Assembly (NCBI GenBank): GCA_016222805.1
Contig: JACRQG010000032.1
Span: forward strand, 248,001-312,000
DNA length: 64,000 nt
Direction: 5' to 3'
Source: Verrucomicrobiota bacterium
Lineage (GTDB): Bacteria; Verrucomicrobiota; Verrucomicrobiia; Opitutales; Opitutaceae
Part shown: one piece after another, positions 1 through 8,060 of the stretch
How positions within the stretch are numbered: the first letter of the stretch is position 1
How the letters are laid out: every line of letters starts with the position of its first letter
Notes under the pieces: generated by a model
Seen by the model: the letters and a program-made list of their open reading frames with translations, nothing else
The model's database searches: none
What the model was told of the DNA's origin: nothing
Made by a program: the position numbers and the translations under genes

Positions 1-778
1 CCTCTCCGCCCTGAAGAAGCGCCACGATGACTTCCACGCCGCCGGCGCCCGCGTGTCGGATCACGGGTTGGAGAGCGCGCTGGCCGAACCCTGCACCCAC
101 GCCCAGGCGCGGATGATCTTCGACGCCGTGCGCGGGGGCCGCGCCGCCACGCCCGAGGAAGCCGCGCGCTATGGTTCGTACCTCATGCTGGAGTTTGGCC
201 GCTGGGACGCCGCCCGCGGCTGGGTGAAGCAGCTCCACCTCGGCGCCCTGCGCAACAACAACGCCCGCCTCCTCGGCAAGCTCGGCCCCGACACCGGCTT
301 CGACTCGATCGGCGACTTCCCGCAGGCGGCGGCGCTTTCGCGCTACCTCAACACCCTCGACTCCACCGACCAGCTGCCGCGGACCATCCTCTACAACAAC
401 AACCCGACGGACAATTACGTCCTCGGGACGATGATCGGCAACTTCCAGGACGGCTCCATTCCCGGCAAGGTGCAGTTCGGCAGCGGCTGGTGGTTCCTCG
501 ACCAGAAGGAAGGGATGGAGTGGCAGATGAACGCGCTCTCCAACCTCGGTCTGCTGTCGCGCTTCGTCGGCATGATCACCGATTCGCGCAGCTTCGTCAG
601 CTACCCGCGGCACGAGTATTTCCGGCGCACGCTCTGCAACCTCCTCGGCGCCGACATGGCCGCCGGCCTGATCCCGAACGACCTCAAGGCCGTGGGCGGC
701 ATGGTGAAGAACATCTGCTTCGCCAACGCCCGCGACTACTTCGGCCTTGAGCTGGCGCCGAAGTTTGCGAAGAAGTAG
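1..778 (+). CDS. uxaC: Uronate isomerase, 3' part (5' end outside window)
   Basis: The reading frame is open from the first bases (ALKKRHDDFHAAG), so the gene begins upstream of the window; the GTG at 53 is internal. The visible ~258 residues match the C-terminal half of glucuronate/galacturonate isomerase, which interconverts D-glucuronate and fructuronate in cytoplasmic uronate catabolism. Family-typical segments are SDHGLE, HLGALRNNN, YNNNPTDNYVLG and the FGSGWWFLDQKEGM stretch near the end. The C-terminus (LELAPKFAKK) looks complete. It is separated from the next gene by palindromes and points the opposite way, so it probably does not belong to the adjacent cluster. Confidence 0.9.
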   Translation, partial: LSALKKRHDDFHAAGARVSDHGLESALAEPCTHAQARMIFDAVRGGRAATPEEAARYGSYLMLEFGRWDAARGWVKQLHLGALRNNNARLLGKLGPDTGFDSIGDFPQAAALSRYLNTLDSTDQLPRTILYNNNPTDNYVLGTMIGNFQDGSIPGKVQFGSGWWFLDQKEGMEWQMNALSNLGLLSRFVGMITDSRSFVSYPRHEYFRRTLCNLLGADMAAGLIPNDLKAVGGMVKNICFANARDYFGLELAPKFAKK

Positions 779-807
779 CCTCCCAGCGGGAGGTCGTGTT
801 CGCGACC

Positions 808-941
808 GGGGTTTCCCTTGTCGCCGGGGTCGGCGCCCCCGGCTACACCAGTGCCGTCGCGCGGCGGGGAGGCAGAGCGGCGTCACAGAAGGCCGTCCTC
901 CTCCGGATCGGGAGGTAGCCGGGCTCGGCGAGCCCGGTGAT
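808..941. repeat. REP-like palindromes between convergent genes
   Basis: Two short GC-rich imperfect palindromes lie in the gap after uxaC: one at about 818-847 built on GCCGGGGTCGGCGCCCCCGGC, reading 'gccggggt...cccccggctac', and one at about 911-941 reading 'tagccgggctcggcgagcccgg'. They belong to the same dispersed families (GTAGCCGG.../...CCGGCTAC) seen elsewhere in the window. Because they sit between convergent genes they could also act as bidirectional transcription stops, although no T-tract follows. Confidence 0.6.
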
Positions 942-951
942 CCCGTTCGCC

Positions 952-1839
952 TCACACCGCCAGGTGGCCCAGGGCCAGCAGGCCGTAAAAGGTGTACTCG
1001 GAATCGACGAAGTCGTCGGCCCAGTGCCCGTGAAACCCGCCCGTGGCGTCCCAGAGGGAGTCGACGAAATCGAGCGTCCGTTCCTTCAGCGATGCCGGCA
1101 GCGGACGATCGAGGGCCGAGAGCGCGTGCAGTGCCGTGGCGGTGGACAACAGGTCAGGCATCGGAGCGCCCGGCACGGCGAGAAAGCCACCCTGCGGGTG
1201 AGCCTGGGCGAGAATCCAGTCCCCGATGGCGTCGCGCACCGGCAGACCGAGATGGCGGATGAGGATCGCGGCGCCCGCGGTGGCGTTGAGGGCGCCGAAC
1301 TTCGCCCCGGGCAGATTGCTCCAGGCTCCGTCCGCCGCCTGCAGGCGACTTAAGGCCTGGATCAGCCGCAACGGCTTGGCGGGCAGCCGGCCGAGATCCT
1401 CGTAGGCCCCGAGGGCGACGAAGGCGCCGTAGGCCGTTCCATGGGCGAGGGAGGCATTGCCTTCGTAGCCGCCGTCCGGCTTGCGGAAGGTCTCGATCCG
1501 CGCGAGGAGCGCATCGGCGCATCCGGCCGGCATCCGTTCGCGACCGACGATGCACCAGCACCGGGCGAGGGCGGAGGCGTGAACAAAATCCAGCGTCGCA
1601 CCATTGCCGAACGTGCGCAGGTAGGCCTCGACGCGATCGAGCGGCGGTGCCACGTCGAGCACCTGCAGCGCGGCGAGGTTGAAGATCGTGTAGTAGAGAT
1701 CCGGGCGGCCGGCGCGATCGCAGCCACCACCCTCCGGAGACATCTGCCGCTGCAGGTAGGCCCGGACGAGATCGGAGGACTCGCCCAGCAGGCGCGGGGC
1801 GAGCCGGGCGACCTGGAGCAGTTGCAGGCGGAGACTCAA
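952..1839 (-). CDS. Terpene-cyclase/prenyltransferase-fold protein (squalene-cyclase-type repeats)
   Basis: A 295-residue cytoplasmic protein made of (alpha/alpha)-barrel repeats of the prenyltransferase/squalene-oxidase class. Repeat cores visible are FRKPDGGYEGN, LQAADGAWSN, AHPQGGFLAV and WDATGGFHGH. No DxDD class II acid motif is seen and the length is about half that of squalene-hopene cyclase, so it resembles single-barrel proteins of the protein-prenyltransferase beta-subunit type; its reaction is unknown. It starts with TTG overlapping the stop of the polyprenyl synthase gene (TTGA), which implies translational coupling and a shared isoprenoid substrate. It is the last gene of the minus-strand block. 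Confidence 0.7.
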   Translation of the reverse strand: MSLRLQLLQVARLAPRLLGESSDLVRAYLQRQMSPEGGGCDRAGRPDLYYTIFNLAALQVLDVAPPLDRVEAYLRTFGNGATLDFVHASALARCWCIVGRERMPAGCADALLARIETFRKPDGGYEGNASLAHGTAYGAFVALGAYEDLGRLPAKPLRLIQALSRLQAADGAWSNLPGAKFGALNATAGAAILIRHLGLPVRDAIGDWILAQAHPQGGFLAVPGAPMPDLLSTATALHALSALDRPLPASLKERTLDFVDSLWDATGGFHGHWADDFVDSEYTFYGLLALGHLAV

Positions 1840-3602
1840 GCCGAGGCGGCCTCGGACAGCACCGGCACGCGGGCGCGGTTAATCTTTTCCTGCTCCTTGC
1901 ACCAACCCTTGATCTCGACGTCGTTGAAAATCTTGCCGAGCACGCGGCGGAGCAGGCCCTTGAGGTTGTGGTTCTCGAGGTCGTGCAGGGACCGGATCGC
2001 CTCTTCCTTGAACGTCCCCAGCAGCACCTCCGCCCGGTCCGTGGCGCCCACCTCCGCGTACAGGGCCTCGATCGCCGCCGGCGTCAGTCCCTCCGGCCAG
2101 GTGCGCCGCCAGAGTGCGGCCAACTGCTCCTTCTGGGCTCCCTTCGCCTTTTCATGGGCGACCGCCAGCAGCAGGCTGGGCCGCAGGCCGGCGATGTCGT
2201 TGGTCTCGCCAGAGAGGCCGAGATCGCTCAGGTCGTCGCGAATCTGATACGCCACGCCCAGCGCCTCGCTGTACTTGCCGAGCACGGCGGACACCTCGTC
2301 GTGCCGCTCGATCCCGGCGAAGAGCGCGCCGACGCGCAGGGCCACTTCGAAAGCCGGAGCGGTCTTGCGGCGGAAGATGTCCAGCACCTCGGTCGAGCGC
2401 AGTGGCCCGGGCTGCCGGGCCCAGCAGAGTTCCGCTCCCTGGCCGCGACAGAGTTGGCGCTGCCCCTCGGCCGCGACCTGGAGCAGGCGCACGCGCTGCT
2501 CCGCGGAAATGCGGCAGGCCGCGAGCAGGCGGTATCCCTCGCCGATGAGCAGGTCGCCGACATTGAGGGCGACGGGCACGCCATGGGACTCGTGCAGGGT
2601 CTTTTCCCCGTAACGAAGGGAGTCGTTGTCCTCGATGTCGTCGTGGATCAGCGAGGCCTTGTGGAAGCACTCCACGGCGATGGCGGCCTTGCGCAGATCG
2701 TCGGGCAGCGGCCCGCCGGCGTCACCGCGCAGGGCCTGGTAGGCGGCGACGGCGAGAAACGGCCGCCAGCGCTTGCCGGCGCGGGCCAGCCATTCGCGGG
2801 CGAGGCGTTCGGTCTCGCCCTCGGCGGTGCCCATGGTCAGCTCGAGGGAGGCCGGGGTGAACCAGAGGTCGACCTCCTCGTGCAGCGCGCCGAGATCGAG
2901 CCGGCGCGTGCGGTCCTGGCTGGAGAGGTGGATGTACTCCCACACCCAGTCGAGGTCGACGGTGGTGTCGATGCAGTCGTCCTGGAGCAGCGGAATCGCC
3001 ACGCCCGGAATCGCCGCGGCCTCCATGTAGGGGAAAGCCTGCTCCAGCACGCTGAGGCAGCTCACGCCCACGATGGCGTCGATCTTGCCGGTCTGGATGA
3101 TCGACATGACCACGGCGCTGCCTTCGGCCACCAACACCGCGTAACCCAGCTTTTCGGCTTCGGCGGTGAGATCCTGGATGGTGCAAAGGCCGCATTGCTT
3201 GCACAGCAGGCCGAATTCGTCGAACGGCGCCGGGCACTTGCTCTCGACGCGCATGCACTTGGGCAGGAGCAGCAGCCGGCGCTCGTACGGCACCGCGGCG
3301 AGCGATTCGCGCCACATCTCGTTGCTGAGCAGGACGCCAAGGTAGTCGCGATAGACGGGATCGCAGCCAAGCAGCTGCACCACGCGATCGGCGTGCTCCT
3401 TGAGCTCCGCCATGGGCAGCGGCGGCACCGGGTTGAACTCGGCCACGTAATTGCGCACCGCATGCAGGATGCGCGTGCGCTCGAACGGGGCGGGCGGGAT
3501 GTTGGCCTTGGGGGCGCGGAATCGCTGCTGCACCGCGTGGCGCGGCACGATCATGGGGGTGGTGAGGTCGGCGGGTTTCGACGCAGTGGGGGCGGCGTTC
3601 AT
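1836..3602 (-). CDS. Fusion: DUF116-like Cys-rich domain + polyprenyl diphosphate synthase
   Basis: 588 residues in two parts. Residues ~45-240 resemble DUF116: conserved cysteines at 116, 123, 134, 137, 140 (LLCKQCGLC) and 182 (VSCLS) could hold an Fe-S cluster. Residues ~255-570 are an isoprenyl diphosphate synthase with both Asp-rich motifs, DDIED at 321-325 and DDLSD at 456-460, and a KRWRPFL substrate-binding segment. The second half should condense IPP with an allylic diphosphate; chain length cannot be read reliably. DUF116 proteins often neighbour lipoate and radical SAM genes, and both kinds of neighbour occur here, so the fusion ties prenyl-chain synthesis to this Fe-S/lipoyl module. 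The ATG at 3602 is the natural start. Confidence 0.85.
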   Translation of the reverse strand: MNAAPTASKPADLTTPMIVPRHAVQQRFRAPKANIPPAPFERTRILHAVRNYVAEFNPVPPLPMAELKEHADRVVQLLGCDPVYRDYLGVLLSNEMWRESLAAVPYERRLLLLPKCMRVESKCPAPFDEFGLLCKQCGLCTIQDLTAEAEKLGYAVLVAEGSAVVMSIIQTGKIDAIVGVSCLSVLEQAFPYMEAAAIPGVAIPLLQDDCIDTTVDLDWVWEYIHLSSQDRTRRLDLGALHEEVDLWFTPASLELTMGTAEGETERLAREWLARAGKRWRPFLAVAAYQALRGDAGGPLPDDLRKAAIAVECFHKASLIHDDIEDNDSLRYGEKTLHESHGVPVALNVGDLLIGEGYRLLAACRISAEQRVRLLQVAAEGQRQLCRGQGAELCWARQPGPLRSTEVLDIFRRKTAPAFEVALRVGALFAGIERHDEVSAVLGKYSEALGVAYQIRDDLSDLGLSGETNDIAGLRPSLLLAVAHEKAKGAQKEQLAALWRRTWPEGLTPAAIEALYAEVGATDRAEVLLGTFKEEAIRSLHDLENHNLKGLLRRVLGKIFNDVEIKGWCKEQEKINRARVPVLSEAASA

Positions 3603-3746
3603 GATCGGGGAAAGTTGGCCAGTTTCAGGTATGGCGCGCGACAGTTTCTTTTCGGGGAGTGGCGAACCGGAAAGGGTGGGGACGCGAGGCAGCGCGGGGC
3701 GGGGTCGCCCCGCCGACAGCGGTCGGACGCGGTGGGAGTGTCCTTC
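3603..3746. repeat. Intergenic gap with REP-like palindrome
   Basis: The 144-bp gap between the radical SAM gene and the fusion gene contains one GC-rich palindrome at about 3693-3718 (gcggggcggggtcgccccgc), the same family as those at 15857, 25335, 25401, 28576 and 30195. It probably separates the two genes by attenuation or simply marks an insertion in the transcription unit. No promoter is obvious. Confidence 0.55.
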
Positions 3747-5042
3747 TCAATGGCATCGGGCGTGATCGGCGGCGGCGGAAGCCGCGGCCGTCGGCGGGCG
3801 TTCCAGGGAGTCGCGGAGCTGGCGGGCCTTGCCGGCGGCATCGTGGGCGACGTTCCGGTAGGCCCCGAAGTCGTGAAACCAGTATTTCTTCGCGATCCGG
3901 TACATCCAGTGTTTCTCCGGCACCTCCTCGCCGGGCAGCCACTGGCTGAACCGCGGCGTGATGGCATCGAGTTCCGCCATCGCCGTGCCGCGGACCGTGG
4001 TGTCGCGGGCGCCGTGCTTGCGCACGATCTCCTTTACCAGGTCGGGCCGCTCCAGGACGACACAACCGCGGGTGTGCCGGGCGGTGATTTCGCGAAAGTC
4101 CTTCAGGAAGGCGCTCTGGCGCATCGTCTCGTAGATCCCGCGCGGATCGTGGATGTCCTCGACCGCAAACTGCAGGATCGGACATGGCTCGATGTCGCCG
4201 CGCGGGCTGATGTGATGGCTGACCCCGGTTGCCATCGGGCAGAGGGCCTGGCCCTGATGATCGTAATAGGCGTCGACGATGGCGATGGGCAGGCGGGCGC
4301 GGGCCTCGGTCACGAAGCGCCGGATGCGCACGAGCTGCTCGGGAGTGCGCGCGAGGTCGAAGTTGGGCTTGGGGCCGACCGTGCGGTAACCGTGGTACCA
4401 CGCGTAGTGCACGCCCCGACGGATCAGCTCGCGCAGCCACTCCTCGGTGAGCAATTCGTCGATGTTGGTGCGGCAGAGGCTGGTCGCGACTCCGGTGAGC
4501 AGGCCGGCGCGCACGCAGTTATCCAGGCCGCGCAGCGTGCGGGCGTAGACATCCTTGTTGCCCCGGCGCTGGTCGCTGGTGATTTCGCGGCCCTCGATCG
4601 AAATGAGCGGGGTGGCGTTGCCCAGCCGGCGCAGGCGTTCGGCGATTTTCTCCGTGATCGGCTGGCCGTTGGTGAAGATCTGGAAGTAGCAGTCGGGATG
4701 CGCCTCGAGCAGGTCGAAGAGCTGCGGGTGCAGGAAGGGTTCGCCGCCAAGGATGCCGAAGAAGACATTGCCGTGGCGCTTGGCGTCGGCGACCAGGCGA
4801 TTGAGGGCGGAGAGATCCACCGCATCCTTCGCCTCGACGTCGACCCAACAGCCCTGGCAGCGGAGGTTGCAGGTGTTGATGATCGAGAGATGGAGAAAGG
4901 GAGGGAAGTACTCCCCGCGCTTCAGGCGGCGCTTGAACTTCTCGACCGAGAGCATGCCCTTGAAGCCGAAGTTCCAGGCGAACTTCCAGAGGCACTTCGG
5001 GTCCGCGCCGCGGATCGAGCGGTAGACGAGGGTGGGCAGCAT
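3747..5042 (-). CDS. Radical SAM enzyme with C-terminal SPASM-like region
   Basis: 431 residues. The CxxxCxxC motif is at C58, C62, C65 (TCNLRCQGC) at the start of the TIM-barrel, followed by GGEPFLHP, the usual second motif. Towards the C-terminus, CPMATGVSHHISPRGDIEPCP resembles the auxiliary-cluster (SPASM/twitch) region, so a second Fe-S cluster is likely. It should cleave S-adenosylmethionine to start radical chemistry; the substrate is unknown. It lies 6 bp from the ferredoxin-type gene, which may be its electron donor, and upstream of the prenyl-synthase fusion. The N-terminal ~45 residues precede the barrel as in HpnH-type enzymes, but the neighbours do not match a hopanoid operon, so I do not call it HpnH. 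Confidence 0.85.
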   Translation of the reverse strand: MLPTLVYRSIRGADPKCLWKFAWNFGFKGMLSVEKFKRRLKRGEYFPPFLHLSIINTCNLRCQGCWVDVEAKDAVDLSALNRLVADAKRHGNVFFGILGGEPFLHPQLFDLLEAHPDCYFQIFTNGQPITEKIAERLRRLGNATPLISIEGREITSDQRRGNKDVYARTLRGLDNCVRAGLLTGVATSLCRTNIDELLTEEWLRELIRRGVHYAWYHGYRTVGPKPNFDLARTPEQLVRIRRFVTEARARLPIAIVDAYYDHQGQALCPMATGVSHHISPRGDIEPCPILQFAVEDIHDPRGIYETMRQSAFLKDFREITARHTRGCVVLERPDLVKEIVRKHGARDTTVRGTAMAELDAITPRFSQWLPGEEVPEKHWMYRIAKKYWFHDFGAYRNVAHDAAGKARQLRDSLERPPTAAASAAADHARCH

Positions 5043-5048
5043 GGCGGC

Positions 5049-5900
5049 CTATCGCTGTTGCGCGGCGAGCGCCGCCTGGGCCTTGGCCCGCGCTTCCCCG
5101 GCACGCCGGAGGATTTCCTCGGGGCTGGGCAGGCTCATCAACACCTCGGCGGGAATGTCGCCCGCCTGCGCCAGCTTGGTGAGGCATTTCTGGCGCTCCT
5201 GCAGCGCCTTGTCGGAATCGCGCTCCTTGGAAAACCGCGACTGCGCCCGCTCGCTGCGCATCCGCAACATCGAGTAGATGTCGCCACCGAGAAGGGCCGA
5301 GATGTCGACCTTCATCTTCTCGCGCTGCAGATCCTCGTCGCGCACCGCCGCCCCGTTGATCGGGCCGGCCTTGTACTTGGGAAACATGATCGCCGCCTCG
5401 GGGCACACACGCGAGCAAGCGGGACAGTTGGTTTTGCAGTTGTCGTGGCTCTGGACCTGGATCTTGCCCCCGGAGTCGGCCCCGTACACGCCGAAGAGGC
5501 AAAAGCTCAGGCACTGCATGCAGTTCGTGCAGCGGTCGTAGTCGATGACCGGAAACCACGGTTTCCAGGCACCGGGCTGGACCGCCTGGCGTTCGGTCCG
5601 GGTGGTCTCGACCACCGCGGCCACCTGTTCTCCGGAGAGCCCGGACACCTCGGCCACGCGCATGCGCTCCGGCGCCGCCGCCGACAACTGTTCGGCCGCG
5701 CCCGCGCGAAAATGGCCCAGGACCAGGGCCGGTCCGTCGTCCGCCGGGGCGGTCTGGCCGGATTCCCCCACGCGGGTGACGGCAAACCCCTGCCCCAGCA
5801 GGCGCGACAGGATCTCGAAACGCTGTCCGCCCTCGAGAGGTTGGGAATCGCGCCCTTCGTAGAGGACGACTCGCAGGTGGGTCTGATCGCGCAGCGACAT
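5049..5900 (-). CDS. Ferredoxin-type protein with two [4Fe-4S] motifs
   Basis: 283 residues from the ATG at 5900; the frame is open further upstream but that part is Arg/Pro-rich and overlaps the next gene, so the shorter start is chosen. Two cluster motifs are clear: C124-C127-C130-C134 (RCTNCMQCLSFC) and C155-C159-C162-C166 (NCKTNCPACSRVC). The first ~110 residues lack cysteine and carry no recognised motif; the last ~100 are charged and helical. It probably passes electrons to the radical SAM enzyme 6 bp downstream, or between the HdrA-like and lipoyl proteins upstream. No transmembrane segment is seen. Confidence 0.8.
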   Translation of the reverse strand: MSLRDQTHLRVVLYEGRDSQPLEGGQRFEILSRLLGQGFAVTRVGESGQTAPADDGPALVLGHFRAGAAEQLSAAAPERMRVAEVSGLSGEQVAAVVETTRTERQAVQPGAWKPWFPVIDYDRCTNCMQCLSFCLFGVYGADSGGKIQVQSHDNCKTNCPACSRVCPEAAIMFPKYKAGPINGAAVRDEDLQREKMKVDISALLGGDIYSMLRMRSERAQSRFSKERDSDKALQERQKCLTKLAQAGDIPAEVLMSLPSPEEILRRAGEARAKAQAALAAQQR

Positions 5901-5935
5901 GGTTCGAAGAAAGGGAGATGGGGTAGGCGGCCCGG

Positions 5936-6337
5936 CTACGACGAAGACGAGGGCGCGGAGGTTGCGGACGCCGGTGACTTGTCGGCGGGGAGATTGGGCT
6001 GCAGGTCGGCGGCCAGCAGGCGCTCCAGCGCCGCCGGCTCGGTGAGTTCGCGCAGGTTGACGACCTCGGTCTGGGCGGGGTCGAGGGGCGTGCCCGCAGA
6101 GGCAAAGAGCCATTTCACCGCCCGGGGATAACAGGCGGCGATCTTGACGCCGGGTTGGCGGGCAAGCCGCTGGAGCGCCGGATCGCGGCGGGCCGACATC
6201 TCGCAGAGATCGGCGACCGCCTCAAAGGAGCGGCCGGAATCACACAGGCGCCGGAGCACGCCGGCCTTCACGGCCGGATCGATGATCTGGGCGTAGGTGC
6301 AGTTGCAGTACAGGAGACCGGCCGGTTCGGGGTTCAT
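5936..6337 (-). CDS. Small Fe-S protein resembling the N-terminal domain of HdrA
   Basis: 133 residues. The segments LLYCNC near the start and KIAACYPRAVKWLF at about residue 65 resemble the N-terminal domain of heterodisulfide reductase HdrA (CxC...VVAACSPR); cysteines at 11, 13, 32, 44 and 69 could bind a cluster. The flavin-binding part of HdrA is absent, so this is a stand-alone module. Its C-terminus is low complexity (Ala/Ser/Pro). It overlaps the lipoyl-carrier gene by 4 bp (ATGA), pointing to coupled synthesis and a shared task such as electron or sulfur transfer to the lipoyl arm. The homology is by eye and moderate. Confidence 0.6.
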   Translation of the reverse strand: MNPEPAGLLYCNCTYAQIIDPAVKAGVLRRLCDSGRSFEAVADLCEMSARRDPALQRLARQPGVKIAACYPRAVKWLFASAGTPLDPAQTEVVNLRELTEPAALERLLAADLQPNLPADKSPASATSAPSSSS

Positions 6338-6813
6338 GGGCTTCCGGGGTTGTCACCCTTTTGCTGTTCCATCATCCGGTCAATCGTGGCGTTGAGGAGG
6401 TCCGTGTATTCGAGGGCCGGCATGCAGTTGCGGTCCGGTTCGCCCTCCGCCCGGTAGAGCCAGCCCGCGCCGTAGGGCGCTTCATGAATCCGGTCGAGGT
6501 TGCCGGCCAGTTCCGGGTTCCCGCCGCGAAACACCCCGTCGATGACGCAATAGATGTCACTGATCGCCTTGAAGCCCTCGATGGCGCCGAGGATGGTGCC
6601 GGGCTTGACGGGCGCACCGGGCGGTAATTCGAACGACAGGTCCACCAGATCCCCCAGCATGCGGACGGCGAACTTCGTGAACCCCACGCGCCAAAGCCCG
6701 TCCGGTTCCCGGGCCAGCCAGAAGTGCGAAGGCGAGTAGAAGGCATCGGCGGGAAGATGGGTGGCGAAGTGCGATCGCTTGAAGAAAATCGTCTGGGGCG
6801 GTGCTTCGTCCAT
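6334..6813 (-). CDS. GcvH-like lipoyl carrier protein
   Basis: 159 residues from the ATG at 6813; an in-frame ATG at 6840 would add nine. The fold pattern of glycine-cleavage H protein is clear: GFTKFAVRMLGDLVDLSFE, PVKPGTILGAIEGFKAISDIY, then GVFRGGNPEL. K82 in IEGFKA aligns with the lipoylated lysine. The N-terminal ~30 and C-terminal ~35 residues extend past the usual domain. No glycine cleavage P or T gene is nearby; instead it starts an operon with HdrA-N-like, ferredoxin and radical SAM genes. That recalls lipoate-binding proteins of sHdr sulfur-oxidation systems rather than glycine metabolism. Lipoylation is inferred. Confidence 0.85.
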   Translation of the reverse strand: MDEAPPQTIFFKRSHFATHLPADAFYSPSHFWLAREPDGLWRVGFTKFAVRMLGDLVDLSFELPPGAPVKPGTILGAIEGFKAISDIYCVIDGVFRGGNPELAGNLDRIHEAPYGAGWLYRAEGEPDRNCMPALEYTDLLNATIDRMMEQQKGDNPGSP

Positions 6814-6840
6814 GCGGGCGGGGGACTGTCCCCCATTCAT

Positions 6841-6909
6841 CACGGATGGCAAGGAGCCAGTCGCGGAATTCGTCTTGGTCCGCACCGGGAACGCCCGCAG
6901 GCTGGACGC
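6841..6909. promoter_or_regulatory. Divergent intergenic region (probable promoters)
   Basis: This 69-bp gap is the only space between the leftward lipoyl/Fe-S operon and the rightward cysteine desulfurase gene, so promoters for both should lie here or overlap the coding ends. I see no convincing -35/-10 pair and no strong Shine-Dalgarno before the GTG at 6910. Confidence 0.4.
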
Positions 6910-8040
6910 GTGACCTACCTCGACCACAACGCCAGTTCGCCCCTGCTGCCGGTGGCGCGAACCGCCTGGCTGGACGCGGTGGAGAGGTTTCCCGGCAATC
7001 CCTCGAGCCCCCACCGGGTGGGGGCCCGGGCGGAGGCGGCCTTGGAGGAGGCCCGGCAACGCCTGGCTGCGAGGCTGGGTTGCACGGCGCCCGACCTGGT
7101 CTGGACGAGTGGCGCCACGGAGGCCTGTAACACCGTGCTGCACCATGCCGCCGCGGTCGCGCCTGCGGCGGCGGAGGTCTGGGTGAGCGCCATCGAGCAC
7201 CCGGCCGTGGGCGCCAGCGCCCGGCATTATTTTGGCGGCCGAGTCCGGGAGATTCCCGTGGATCGAAGCGGAGTTGCGGACCTGGGATGGTTGAAGGAGC
7301 ACCTCCGGGATCGCCGGCCGGCGCTCGTCGCGCTGATGGCGGCGAATAACGAGACGGGCGTGCTGCAACCCTGGGCCGAGACCCGCGCCGCGTGCGCCGA
7401 GGCGGGCGTACCTTCCTTCTGCGATGCCACCCAGTGGTGCGGCCGGCAACCGATCCGGGACCTGGGGGTGGGGGGCTTTGTCGCGGGCAGCGCCCACAAG
7501 TTTGGCGGGCCGCGGGGCGTGGGCTTCCTGCTGGTGCCGGCGGGAACGGCGCTGCGGCCGCTGCTGCACGGCGGCAAGCAACTCGAAGGCCGGCGGGCCG
7601 GGACGGAAAACGTCGCCGGGGTGCTGGCGATGATGGCTGCGCTGGATTGGTGCGAGGAGCAGATTGCCGCAGGTGCCACGGCGAGCCGGGCCGGGTGGCG
7701 GGACCAGTTCGAAGCGGAGCTTGTCCGGGCCCTGCCGGGAACCGTCGTCCACGGTGCTAATGTGGACCGGCTGTGGAACACCAGCAGCCTCCGCCTGCCT
7801 GCCGCCGACTGTCGGCACCGCTGGGTGGTGAAACTCGACAAGGCGGGCTTTGCCGTTTCCACCGGATCGGCCTGCGCGAGCGGGACCGAGGCACCCTCCC
7901 CGGTATTGACCGCCATGGGCCTCACGGCGGAGGAGGCGTCCCGGGCGCTGCGCGTCAGCGCCGGTTGGAACACGATCGCGGAGGAGTGGACCGGCCTTCG
8001 GCAGGCAATGGAGCGGATCCATGCCACCGCCGCGGCCTGA
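6910..8040 (+). CDS. Cysteine desulfurase (class V aminotransferase, NifS/IscS type)
   Basis: 376 residues from a GTG start; the open frame extends to 6724 but the family N-terminus (VTYLDHNASSPL) begins here. PLP enzyme that takes sulfur from cysteine as a persulfide. Seen: the NETGVLQP segment, the PLP lysine in GSAHKFGGPRGVGFL, GRRAGTENVAGV and the active-site cysteine loop STGSACASGT. A complete, probably active enzyme. The usual isc/suf scaffold genes are absent; it is divergent from the lipoyl/radical SAM block and 20 bp before the class II cyclase, so it may supply sulfur to cluster assembly or to a product of this locus. Confidence 0.9.
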   Translation: MTYLDHNASSPLLPVARTAWLDAVERFPGNPSSPHRVGARAEAALEEARQRLAARLGCTAPDLVWTSGATEACNTVLHHAAAVAPAAAEVWVSAIEHPAVGASARHYFGGRVREIPVDRSGVADLGWLKEHLRDRRPALVALMAANNETGVLQPWAETRAACAEAGVPSFCDATQWCGRQPIRDLGVGGFVAGSAHKFGGPRGVGFLLVPAGTALRPLLHGGKQLEGRRAGTENVAGVLAMMAALDWCEEQIAAGATASRAGWRDQFEAELVRALPGTVVHGANVDRLWNTSSLRLPAADCRHRWVVKLDKAGFAVSTGSACASGTEAPSPVLTAMGLTAEEASRALRVSAGWNTIAEEWTGLRQAMERIHATAAA

Positions 8041-8060
8041 GACGTGCCGGTGGCCGCCCC

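Noticed and set aside
1968-6131. Very long plus-strand open frame opposite the minus-strand block
   Set aside because: It is antisense to five recognisable proteins, is low in recognisable motifs and arises from GC-rich codon third positions.
6334-6813. Glycine cleavage operon
   Set aside because: No GcvP or GcvT gene nearby; the partners are Fe-S and radical SAM proteins.
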